A stretch of DNA of 9,379 nt. Source: JBCDCU01 sp039180865 (GTDB lineage: Bacteria > Pseudomonadota > Alphaproteobacteria > Rhizobiales > JACESI01). The notes beneath the pieces were generated by a model. That model did no database searches and had not been told where the DNA came from. It saw only the letters and a program-made list of their open reading frames with translations. The translations under genes were made by a program, and so were the position numbers. Location: positions 1-9,379 of the forward strand of contig JBCDCZ010000177.1 of assembly GCA_039180865.1 (NCBI GenBank). Reading direction: 5' to 3'. Shown here one piece after another: positions 1-6,025 of this stretch. Each line of letters opens with the position of its first letter. Within the stretch, counting starts at the first letter, position 1.

Positions 1-8
1 GCGCTCAT
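1..8 (-). CDS. Start of the next gene of the efflux operon (partial, probably permease)
   Basis: The ATPase gene ends with TGA at 7-5. An ATG at 8-6 overlaps this stop in the ATGA arrangement typical of translational coupling, and only two and a half codons (Met-Ser-) lie in the window. In this transporter type, adaptor, ATPase and FtsX/MacB-like permease genes usually follow one another, so the permease is expected here. The identity is inferred from context only; the sequence shows nothing beyond the overlapping start codon. Confidence 0.4.
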
Positions 9-703
9 GCTGCCTGTTCCTCTGCGACACTGAGTTGGCCCTTATCGAAGTGGTAGACCATGTCCGCATAAGCAGCGGCAACTGGGTCATGCGTAACCAT
101 GATGATGGTTTTGCCCAACTCATCACAGAGCGTCCTGAGAATGTTCATGACCTCGCCAGAGGTGGCGCGATCCAGTTCACCGGTAGGCTCGTCGCAGAGC
201 AGAAGGGGTGGGTCAGCCACAATGGCGCGCGCGATTGCCACACGCTGTTGTTCACCGCCCGAGAGCTCGCTCGGGCGGTGCTTTAGGCGGTGGTCGATAC
301 GCACAAGGTTTGAGACTTCTTCCACCCGTCTCCGACGTTCGGAGCGGGACAGCGGCGCGAGCATCAAAGGAAGCTCGATATTACCGTAGGCCGTGAGCGA
401 AGGCATCAAGTTAAAGGATTGAAACACAAGGCCAACGGTTGTGGCGCGCCATTTGGAAAGCTTCGATTGGCCGAATGTGTCGATCTGTTTGCCATCGATA
501 TTGACAGAGCCGGCGTTTATGCGCTCTAGCCCGCCGATCGTGTGGAGAAGCGTGGATTTTCCGGAACCAGATGGTCCCATGAGTGCGATGAAGGCGCCTT
601 CGCCGACGCTCAGGTTAAGCCCGTCAAAGACGGGAATCCCCGTACGTCCTTTACGATAGGTCTTGCTGGCGTTCGAGACGGTGACAAAGTTCTGTTTAGA
701 CAT
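5..703 (-). CDS. ABC transporter ATP-binding protein, LolD/MacB type
   Basis: This is the nucleotide-binding subunit of an ABC transporter; it hydrolyses ATP on the cytoplasmic face to drive a partner permease. Counting from the upstream Met at 706, the Walker A motif GPSGSGKST lies at residues 44-52, the Q-loop glutamine at 96, the signature LSGGEQQ at 148-154, Walker B LLLCDEP at 168-174 and the switch histidine (VTHD) at 206. The PTGELD stretch after Walker B and the length of about 232 residues fit the LolD/MacB/FtsE branch. Two adjacent ATG codons are possible starts (706-704 and 703-701). The AGGAG at 713-709 sits only 2 nt from the first but 5 nt from the second, so I prefer the start at 703. 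The adaptor's TGA overlaps the first ATG, indicating tight coupling in one operon. The substrate cannot be read from this subunit. Confidence 0.95.
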   Translation of the reverse strand: MSKQNFVTVSNASKTYRKGRTGIPVFDGLNLSVGEGAFIALMGPSGSGKSTLLHTIGGLERINAGSVNIDGKQIDTFGQSKLSKWRATTVGLVFQSFNLMPSLTAYGNIELPLMLAPLSRSERRRRVEEVSNLVRIDHRLKHRPSELSGGEQQRVAIARAIVADPPLLLCDEPTGELDRATSGEVMNILRTLCDELGKTIIMVTHDPVAAAYADMVYHFDKGQLSVAEEQAA

Positions 704-1737
704 CATTGCTCCTCGAGGCGCACGGTCACGGCCATGTTGGGTCGAAGTCGTGAGTCTTCGGGTCCCGTGAAGGTCAGTCGTGCTTGAATGGTTGATTTTG
801 CCCGATTGGCGATAGGCGCAATGGAATGCACCACGGCCTCAAGCGGGTCGTCGGGATAGGCGTCGAGCGTCGCCACGGCGTAGGCTCCGGGCTGGACGCG
901 ATGGATCATGATCTCAGGCACATCGATTTCGATGACGATGGAGCTGAAATCGACGATGGTGCAAATTCCACCGCTGCCACTGTCGTCGAAGTCACCCGGC
1001 GAGACAGTTTCACCAACCTGTGCTGCACAATCGGTGATCGTCCCGTTAATTGGAGCGGTCACGTGATACTGTTCAAGTAGAAGCCCTGCACGTTCAGCTT
1101 CCAGCGCGGCTATGTCGCGCCGCGCGATGGCTTCGCTCAAACGGGAGGAAAGGCCGATTGCGGTTGCTTCGGCGGTATCCATTGTAGCCTGCGAGGAGAG
1201 GCCGCGCTCGGAAAGAGTTCGTGTGCGGTCCCGTGCCGATTCGGCCGCGGCGAGTTTAGCTTGGAGAACTTCAATCGCCCATTCCGCAGCGCTGGCTTCT
1301 GCTTCAGCAATGGCGAAGGCGGTCGCCGCCAACGAACCATCGAGTTCTGCAATGAGGGTGCCAGCAGAAACGCGGTCCCCATCATCAACATGCAGGGCCA
1401 ATATTACGGACGGCACTTCTGCTGCCACTTCCACGGAGGTGCGTGCAACAAGGTATCCCGCCATGGTCAATTGCGCTGGTGCAGCCGCTGCGACTGGATC
1501 GGCAACAGGTTCGGAGGTGAGCCCGGACGGCTCTTGGGCAGCTTGTTGTATCCCGATGCGTTCGAGGGCGTACGGAAACCAAATCGCAGCGCTCGCCCCA
1601 CCAACGAAAACGGTCAAGAAGAGCAGTGGTAGACCCCACCAGCGTCCTCGTGTCGAAGACTGTTCTTCGTCGCGCACGATGCGTAGGCTGTGCAGCCTCT
1701 CGGCTGTGTCATTTTTTGGTGCCGCTGTCATGGGCAA
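703..1737 (-). CDS. HlyD/RND-type periplasmic adaptor of an ABC efflux system
   Basis: This is a membrane fusion (adaptor) protein that would bridge an inner-membrane ABC transporter to the periplasm or an outer-membrane channel. A cytoplasmic N-terminus of about 33 residues is followed by one membrane helix (about 34-53) and an Ala/Pro-rich linker. The first half of a lipoyl-like domain lies at about 95-132 (GYLVA..., then VDDGDRVSAGTLIAELD). A long Ala/Glu-rich alpha-helical hairpin follows at about 136-222, then the second lipoyl half at about 225-248 (VTAPINGTITD...VGETVSPG). The C-terminal beta-barrel region ends in RPNMAVTVRL, as is usual. The first possible start is TTG at 1737, with GAG at 1746-1744 six nt upstream; an in-frame ATG at 1731 with 12-nt spacing is the alternative. 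The gene comes first in the operon and its stop overlaps the ATPase start. It is divergent from the LytTR regulator, which probably controls it. Two cysteines (237 and 259) flank the second lipoyl half. Confidence 0.9.
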   Translation of the reverse strand: MPMTAAPKNDTAERLHSLRIVRDEEQSSTRGRWWGLPLLFLTVFVGGASAAIWFPYALERIGIQQAAQEPSGLTSEPVADPVAAAAPAQLTMAGYLVARTSVEVAAEVPSVILALHVDDGDRVSAGTLIAELDGSLAATAFAIAEAEASAAEWAIEVLQAKLAAAESARDRTRTLSERGLSSQATMDTAEATAIGLSSRLSEAIARRDIAALEAERAGLLLEQYHVTAPINGTITDCAAQVGETVSPGDFDDSGSGGICTIVDFSSIVIEIDVPEIMIHRVQPGAYAVATLDAYPDDPLEAVVHSIAPIANRAKSTIQARLTFTGPEDSRLRPNMAVTVRLEEQ

Positions 1738-1813
1738 TTGAATCTCATGTGAAAACCAAAGACCAAGCTACATCTCGGATTTGAGAAATCACTGGTCGGA
1801 GAGGTGGTTTTTC

Positions 1814-1830
1814 ATGAACGGGTCGTTCAT
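1814..1830. promoter_or_regulatory. Perfect 17-bp palindrome in the divergent efflux/LytTR region
   Basis: ATGAACG and CGTTCAT form a perfect 7-bp inverted repeat around the centre GGT. It lies 76 bp upstream of the adaptor start and 113 bp upstream of the LytTR start. Position and symmetry fit an operator for a dimeric regulator. LytTR proteins usually bind direct repeats, so a different regulator could use this site. No protein can be assigned from sequence alone. Confidence 0.4.
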
Positions 1831-1854
1831 TGCGTCGTAAATTCTTCAGTGCGT
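1826..1854. promoter_or_regulatory. Pair of 10-bp direct repeats, candidate LytTR binding site
   Basis: TTCATTGCGT (1826-1835) and TTCAGTGCGT (1845-1854) agree at 9 of 10 positions and are 19 bp apart start to start. Known LytTR-family sites are pairs of about 9-bp direct repeats roughly two helical turns apart, close to this layout though usually nearer 21 bp. The pair lies between the efflux operon and a LytTR gene. The first copy overlaps the right arm of the palindrome at 1814-1830. The function is inferred. Confidence 0.4.
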
Positions 1855-1943
1855 GTTAGATTGGACTGACTTGAGGCAGTGGACGAGCAAGACACACCAT
1901 CCATACCGGCGTCGCTCAGAGGCATTAGAGAAGGGAATGGTAC

Positions 1944-2843
1944 GTGCCCTCGGACACAGCGGGAAATTCACCGAAGCAGATTGGATCGAACCGACGTGCG
2001 AAGGCGCTGATCTTTTGTGTTGGTTTGCCGCTGGTGCTGGCCCTCGTGTCGGCAACCCAACCTGGCTACACCAACATCTTTGGTCTCGGGGGAGCGCTTC
2101 TGTACCTCGGGTTGATATCGCTGATCCCATGGTGGATCGCGGAAGCGACGACATGGGCTGTTTGGTGGGCTGGCCGAACCGTACGACCACCGCTTTGGGC
2201 CCTCTGTGGCCTTGGTTTTCTGCTTGGGTTTGTGATTGCCTACACCTTTGTGCTCTTAGTAACGGATATTTTCATTCAATTTTGGCCTGAAGCAGCGAGT
2301 TCCGACGTTCTGGTGTCCTCATCGACGGGGCTTGTCGGAACACTTATCCATTCGTTTCACGGCATGGCGTATTGGATTTTGGCCAATTATCTGTTTGATC
2401 GCCTCCTAGGTTTCCCACGCTTCCGATATGAGCAGCCGCTCTGCGAGCGTGGTGAGCCTTTGGCTGTAACAACCGGCGATCTCAAAGGCCCGACGTCCAA
2501 GCTGCTTGAGCGGTCAGAGCGCTTCCATTACCTGTCCGACATACTACTGATGAAAGCTGAGGAACATTACGTTCGTCTTTATGGGGAAGACGCGGAGGAA
2601 CTTGTGCCGCATCGGTTTGGCCAGGCGATCCTTGATTTGGCAGGCGAGGACGGGTTTCGGGTGCATCGATCGTTCTGGGTGCGTCGCGCTGCCGTAGAAA
2701 AGATGTGTGAGCGCTCAGGCCGAGTGGAACTGTGCCTGCATAGTGGAAAGGAAGTCCCGGTCAGTCGGCAATATCATGGCCTGGTAAGACAGGTTTTTGC
2801 TGAGTGCACTGTGGACGGCAATGCGCGTACGCCCGTTTCCTGA
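1944..2843 (+). CDS. Membrane-anchored LytTR-family DNA-binding transcriptional regulator
   Basis: The N-terminal half has four probable membrane segments (about 21-37, 46-76, 84-114 and 127-152). The C-terminal third (about 195-285) is a LytTR DNA-binding domain: DILLMKAEEHYVRLY opens it, HRSFWVRR lies at 241-248 and PVSRQYHGLV at 272-281, matching the family's conserved HRS and PVSR positions. LytTR domains bind DNA as beta-strand folds recognising direct repeats. Here the domain is tethered to the membrane, so the membrane part may sense a signal without a separate kinase. The start is GTG at 1944: an in-frame stop lies at 1926-1928 and an AAGGGA at 1931-1936 precedes it by 7 nt. The gene is divergent from the adaptor/ATPase operon, its most likely target, and may also regulate itself. 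The sensed signal is unknown. Confidence 0.9.
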   Translation: MPSDTAGNSPKQIGSNRRAKALIFCVGLPLVLALVSATQPGYTNIFGLGGALLYLGLISLIPWWIAEATTWAVWWAGRTVRPPLWALCGLGFLLGFVIAYTFVLLVTDIFIQFWPEAASSDVLVSSSTGLVGTLIHSFHGMAYWILANYLFDRLLGFPRFRYEQPLCERGEPLAVTTGDLKGPTSKLLERSERFHYLSDILLMKAEEHYVRLYGEDAEELVPHRFGQAILDLAGEDGFRVHRSFWVRRAAVEKMCERSGRVELCLHSGKEVPVSRQYHGLVRQVFAECTVDGNARTPVS

Positions 2844-2857
2844 CCGAGGGCGCCATG

Positions 2858-2871
2858 CTTTTCGCGAAAAG
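2858..2871. repeat. Perfect 14-bp palindrome CTTTTCGCGAAAAG
   Basis: This self-complementary sequence starts 14 nt after the LytTR stop codon. As RNA it could fold only a 5-bp stem with a CGCG loop. No T-run follows on either strand, so it does not look like an intrinsic terminator. It may be a DNA-binding site or chance. Confidence 0.3.
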
Positions 2872-2999
2872 AACCAATTCACTATTCAGCCTCGGAAAGT
2901 TCAACCACGGTTCCGGTAGCAAGCATTGCGCGATGACCGCCATCTTTCGTTCATACCATCTGGCCGCACCTGCTTCCAAAGCGACCATTCATGCTCTGC

Positions 3000-3020
3000 G
3001 CAGCATCGGTCAAATTGGGC
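3000..3020 (+). repeat. Diverged direct repeat, copy 1
   Basis: The 21-bp stretch GCAGCATCGGTCAAATTGGG plus C matches 3609-3629 at 18 of 21 positions. All three differences are transitions, as expected of an old, decaying repeat. Weaker similarity continues for about 16 bp to the right. The two copies bracket the gene at 3085-3543. The neighbouring non-coding sequence includes GCGGACATT, a type of motif I associate with degenerate interspersed intergenic repeats in alphaproteobacteria (recollection, not checked). Confidence 0.5.
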
Positions 3021-3084
3021 TCTGAGCGGTCACTCAGGCGCCGTTTACCCACGACGGCAATGTTGCTTTTGCGGACATTGCCAT

Positions 3085-3543
3085 TCAGGTTGCGAACGTG
3101 TTGAGATAAGCAAACTTGTCAGTTTTTGACTTCATCATCGTTTCACGCCAGATGGCTTGCTCGGCTTGTATTATCTCCAGCTCCCAAACACATGCCACGG
3201 CGGGACGACTGATCGTATCTAGTGGAGCAGCATCATCATACTGGTGACGATAGATACGTTGGCAAAGGATCGATCCTTGTGCCCACCATTGCGCTGCGAT
3301 TGTCACCCCGAGATCACCAGGATGGATAATGACAAAGCCCAAGTCATTGCTATCACCCATTTTCTCCACATCAAGAACAACGGTTTCGCGCAGGAAGGTC
3401 CTGGCGGTTTCAATCATGTCGTCGGTGACAGTCTTGCCATGAGCAAGTAGATCGTAGACCTTGAATTTGATGGCATCAAATTCCCAAATCGCGCGAAATG
3501 CGGTGGCACGAGGGTGGTAGATTTCTACAGGTCCGTTATTCAC
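3085..3543 (-). CDS. Hypothetical protein, 152 residues
   Basis: I do not recognise a named domain. The protein is soluble-looking, without a signal peptide or membrane segment. It is rich in aromatic residues, with two tryptophans together (AQWWAQGS, 84-91) and others at 20, 120 and 132. The middle (about 67-90, DLGFVIIHPGDLGVTIAAQWW) alternates hydrophobic and polar residues like beta-strands. The ends look helical (about 41-54 and 119-138). The start is GTG at 3543, supported by GGAG at 3554-3551 with a 7-nt spacer. Codon use looks normal throughout, which together with the ribosome binding site favours a real gene. A TTGACC at 3598-3593 could be a -35 box, but no convincing -10 follows. 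The gene stands alone between two copies of a diverged repeat, and its 3' end runs close to the repeat-like sequence around 3070. No function is proposed. Confidence 0.75.
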   Translation of the reverse strand: MNNGPVEIYHPRATAFRAIWEFDAIKFKVYDLLAHGKTVTDDMIETARTFLRETVVLDVEKMGDSNDLGFVIIHPGDLGVTIAAQWWAQGSILCQRIYRHQYDDAAPLDTISRPAVACVWELEIIQAEQAIWRETMMKSKTDKFAYLNTFAT

Positions 3544-3608
3544 GTAAGTGCTCCGATAAGATTCACTGTCACGCTACATTCGATTTCACCAAGGTCAATT
3601 CTGCATAA

Positions 3609-3629
3609 GCAACATCGGTCAAGTCGGGC
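3609..3629 (+). repeat. Diverged direct repeat, copy 2
   Basis: This is the second copy of the 21-bp repeat at 3000-3020 (18 of 21 identical, same orientation). It lies in the 272-bp gap between the 152-residue hypothetical gene and the SUKH gene. A small GC-rich inverted repeat, GGGC-CGAGA-GCCC (3626-3638), starts inside it and is absent from copy 1. Confidence 0.5.
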
Positions 3630-3765
3630 CGAGAGCCCTCATCGCCCGCCACTCAATCGTTCCTCCTGTCTCACCACACCAAAACGTGAAGCGGTTCGTG
3701 TCGTAAATGGCCAAACGACTATGTTTTCTGCTTAATATGCTTTGATTGCGCCTCCGCGACCCCGA

Positions 3766-3795
3766 TTGCTGAACGCCAGAGCAGAAGACGATACT
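3766..3795 (+). promoter_or_regulatory. Weak candidate promoter for the SUKH gene
   Basis: TTGCTG (3766-3771) and GATACT (3790-3795) are separated by 18 bp and match the -35 and -10 consensus at 3 and 4 of 6 positions. Transcription would start about 12-14 nt before the ATG at 3816. That short leader would fit the absence of a visible ribosome binding site there. The match is weak and could be chance. Confidence 0.25.
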
Positions 3796-3815
3796 CGATT
3801 CCTGATACCGACCTT

Positions 3816-5375
3816 ATGACTGACACGGCCTCGACCATTCCCAACATCGCACCGGACTATTCCGCCCAATGCGCGCGCATCGCTGAAAAGCTTGTCGCCG
3901 CAAGGCGCTATGACATTCAGCGCAAAGTGTCCGGGGCAGATCACCATGAATATGAAATCGGTCCCGTGTTGAGCGAGGACGCCATTCAGGCCTTCGAGGA
4001 GACGCATTCGATCAAGTTACCGGCGCCTTACGCAGCCTTCCTCACCAAAGTCGGTCACGCCGGGCCGCTGAGAAGTCAGAATACAGCCGGTCCCTTTTAT
4101 GGGCTCTTGCCGCTCGATCAGACGGTCACGGCTTTCGGCGCCGACATCCCGCCGAGCCTCGCCGATATGCCCGCCATGAATGCCAGAATGTCTGATGAGT
4201 ATTGGGATGAGCTCACCGACCCCTATCATCAGGACGATCTGCCGTCCGATGAAAGGACGGCCTTGAAGGCCAAAGCCCTGAGTGGGTTGCTTCCCATTGG
4301 TCCCCAGGGAGGGGCGCTCTTTGCAGCGCTCGTCCTCAACGGTCCGGATCGCGGGCGGATCGTCAATATCGATGCGGAGCTTCACCCGCCGGTCTATGCC
4401 TTTGAAGCGAATTTCCTTGACTGGTATGAGCGCTGGCTCGACGAAGTGCTGTCGGGTGTGCTCATCACCGATAAGCCCACATCCTTCGGCTACACGATGG
4501 GCGGAACGGATGAGGACTTGCTCGCCCATTACTTCAAGAGCGCGGACCGGGAGCAGCAATTGCTCGCGCTCGAAGGGATCTTCAAACTGCCGCGTATGCG
4601 GGTCCGCAACGGCGATGTACTTTTGAAAATCTGCCGCTCGGAATCCGGCGAGCATCGCCTGGTTGCCTTTGAGCTTTTGATCAAAAACGGGTTTTACAAC
4701 TGGGCAAAGGATGACTTGAAAGGGTTCCTGCATGGCTCGGAACTTGATTTTCATGTGGCGTGCAAAGCGCTGCTTGACCATGCGGATTATCATGCGACCG
4801 ACTGGGCGGATGTGATTGGCGCGCGCTTACCGTCACTGACGGATGCCAATGCGTTCGGTGTGGCGAGTTCCCTTCTGGCGAAAGCCGACGGTAACTGGTC
4901 TCACGATGTTCTCGATTTCGTGGACCATCGCGAGGCGGGATTCCGTTACCATGCCATGAAGGCGCTCGGAGCCATGGACGTCGCTTCAGGTCCGGTGAAG
5001 GCTGCTTTCATGAAAGGCATGGCCGATCAGGCACCGGGCGTCGTGGCTGCAGCCATTGCCGCCCATGAGACGGACTTCAGCGACCATTTCGTGAGCCGCT
5101 ATTATGACATCGCCAAACGGACGATCCATCTCAATGCGGATATCGAGGAGGCTCTTTCAGACAAGATCATGGACCTTGGATATGATAACCGGGCAGAGTT
5201 CATTCAGGCTTATGAGGCGGGCGAGCTTGACGCCTGCACCCTCGCTTCTCTGGCGAAAGAGGCGTCGAAACTAAAGGACGCTGCTAAGATAAAAGAACCG
5301 GCTGACATCGGCGAGCAGGCAGACACGCTGACCGATCGCCTCAAGCGCTACGCAAAGGGTCTGATCCGGCGGTGA
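3816..5375 (+). CDS. SUKH (SMI1/KNR4) domain protein with helical HEAT-like C-terminal region
   Basis: Residues about 50-212 form a SUKH domain. The visible landmarks are LSEDAIQAFEETHSIKLPAPYAAFL (start at 52), GPFYGLLPLD (92-101), LLPIGPQGGALFAALVLNG (from 158) and FLDWYERWLDE (200-210). SUKH domains often serve as immunity proteins against secreted toxins but also occur in unrelated roles, so the function is not settled. Residues about 230-480 look like repeated helix pairs resembling a HEAT-type solenoid (for example residues around HRLVAFELLIKNG and GFRYHAMKALGAMD). The last 50 residues are charged and helical. The protein is much longer than a typical single SUKH immunity protein of about 130-200 residues. 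The start is ATG at 3816; no clear ribosome binding site precedes it and no better in-frame start is visible upstream. No toxin gene lies nearby. It converges on the DM13 gene, with 112 bp between them and no obvious terminator. Confidence 0.85.
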   Translation: MTDTASTIPNIAPDYSAQCARIAEKLVAARRYDIQRKVSGADHHEYEIGPVLSEDAIQAFEETHSIKLPAPYAAFLTKVGHAGPLRSQNTAGPFYGLLPLDQTVTAFGADIPPSLADMPAMNARMSDEYWDELTDPYHQDDLPSDERTALKAKALSGLLPIGPQGGALFAALVLNGPDRGRIVNIDAELHPPVYAFEANFLDWYERWLDEVLSGVLITDKPTSFGYTMGGTDEDLLAHYFKSADREQQLLALEGIFKLPRMRVRNGDVLLKICRSESGEHRLVAFELLIKNGFYNWAKDDLKGFLHGSELDFHVACKALLDHADYHATDWADVIGARLPSLTDANAFGVASSLLAKADGNWSHDVLDFVDHREAGFRYHAMKALGAMDVASGPVKAAFMKGMADQAPGVVAAAIAAHETDFSDHFVSRYYDIAKRTIHLNADIEEALSDKIMDLGYDNRAEFIQAYEAGELDACTLASLAKEASKLKDAAKIKEPADIGEQADTLTDRLKRYAKGLIRR

Positions 5376-5487
5376 GGTGAGGGGTGGTTGGTTCTGAGAG
5401 AGCGTGTGGCGCGTGAACGCTATGCAGCCAAAGGAGGCTTTGCTGCTGTTGACCTCATGGCGGCTCGTATTTGGACGTTGCTTTCAG

Positions 5488-5844
5488 TCACCGCAGGCGA
5501 GCCTTTCCGTAGGTATGGTTGAAGCGTTTGCAATGTATGAAAACTACCGAATATTTCGAAAGGTCTATTCCCTCTGGCAAAGCATAAGTCTGGCCGCCGG
5601 AAAGTTTTCTTAACCGGGCTACGATTTTCGAGGGCCCCTTATTACCGAGGTAGACATACAGGTCAGGTCCGCTGGAAGATCGAAAGTTGGCCGACAACGT
5701 CACTGACTTTGAAGAGACCGTCGCAGTACCGCGTACACTCTCACCTTGGACCCCGACAAATGAACCGCTGTTCGCGAGCGCCGTTCCAGACAGACTGAGT
5801 GACCAAAAACCGATGATGAGACTATAGCGTAAGAATCTGAACAT
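5488..5844 (-). CDS. Small exported DM13-domain protein
   Basis: The first 25 residues form a signal peptide: basic start (MFRFLR), hydrophobic core and a likely cleavage after ALA (TALA-NSGS). The mature part is almost entirely one DM13 domain, with SANFRSSSGPDLYVYLGN at 51-68, the LSGGQTYALPEGIDLSKYSVVFIHCKRF segment at 81-108 and an ending in YGKARL. DM13 domains have been proposed to take part in redox or electron transfer, with a near-invariant cysteine, here Cys105. The conserved W before that cysteine is replaced by H (IHCKRF). The ATG at 5844 has GGAG at 5857-5854 with 9-nt spacing. The protein should act in the periplasm or at the cell surface. The gene stands alone, 181 bp downstream of the amidohydrolase stop. 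Partners are unknown. Confidence 0.88.
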   Translation of the reverse strand: MFRFLRYSLIIGFWSLSLSGTALANSGSFVGVQGESVRGTATVSSKSVTLSANFRSSSGPDLYVYLGNKGPSKIVARLRKLSGGQTYALPEGIDLSKYSVVFIHCKRFNHTYGKARLR

Positions 5845-5934
5845 TGGTGACGGCTCCGCTTTTTGTCATTAAACGGCTGGCCCAGTTCACGGGCAACTCA
5901 ATCTTGCTTGATGATGTTGAGGAGCGTTTACAGT

Positions 5935-5947
5935 CCATAACTTATGG
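5935..5947. promoter_or_regulatory. 13-bp palindrome upstream of the DM13 gene
   Basis: CCATAA-C-TTATGG is a perfect inverted repeat, 90 bp upstream of the DM13 start. It overlaps the left arm of a longer inverted repeat (5939-5950 with 5990-6001). Symmetry and location suit an operator, but no regulator can be named. Confidence 0.35.
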
Positions 5948-6001
5948 CCGTTTTTCACTCAAAAATCTGAGGAAAGTCAGGGGCTGATTCGGCTATAAGT
6001 T
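5939..6001. repeat. 12-bp inverted repeat with 39-bp spacer after the amidohydrolase gene
   Basis: AACTTATGGCCG (5939-5950) and CGGCTATAAGTT (5990-6001) are complementary at 11 of 12 positions. The spacer itself contains TTTTT-CACTC-AAAAA (5951-5965). In RNA from the minus strand this could form a long stem just after the amidohydrolase stop codon at 6026. There is no downstream T-run on that strand, so a standard terminator is not supported. Confidence 0.35.
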
Positions 6002-6025
6002 CTGTGGCGGGTGCAGGGCTGTGCC

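Noticed and set aside
1112..1741. 209-codon open frame on the plus strand
   Set aside because: It is antisense to the adaptor gene and is Ala/Ser/Arg-rich with no recognisable motif; the minus-strand frame has clear lipoyl and coiled-coil features.
1856..1861. TTAGAT as a -10 box for the LytTR gene with TTGCGT at 1830
   Set aside because: The spacer is about 20 bp, too long, and TTGCGT is better explained as part of the direct repeat.
1853..2290. 145-codon open frame on the plus strand overlapping the LytTR gene
   Set aside because: It is out of frame with the LytTR protein, whose membrane segments and DNA-binding domain are clear. The AAGGGA site fits the GTG at 1944 better than any start in this frame.
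2858..2871. Possible intrinsic terminator of the LytTR gene
   Set aside because: The palindrome makes only a short AT-rich stem and no T-run follows it on either strand.
2761..3025. Short open frames on both strands after the LytTR gene (2761-2988 minus, 2804-3025 plus)
   Set aside because: Neither has a good ribosome binding site or recognisable sequence, and both run into the repeat at 3000-3020.
3000..3629. Insertion sequence or transposon ends around the 152-residue gene
   Set aside because: The bracketing repeats are direct, short and diverged; there is no transposase-like sequence and no terminal inverted repeats.
4017..4793. 258-codon open frame on the minus strand
   Set aside because: It lies wholly inside the SUKH gene, has no family features and has a composition typical of an antisense shadow.
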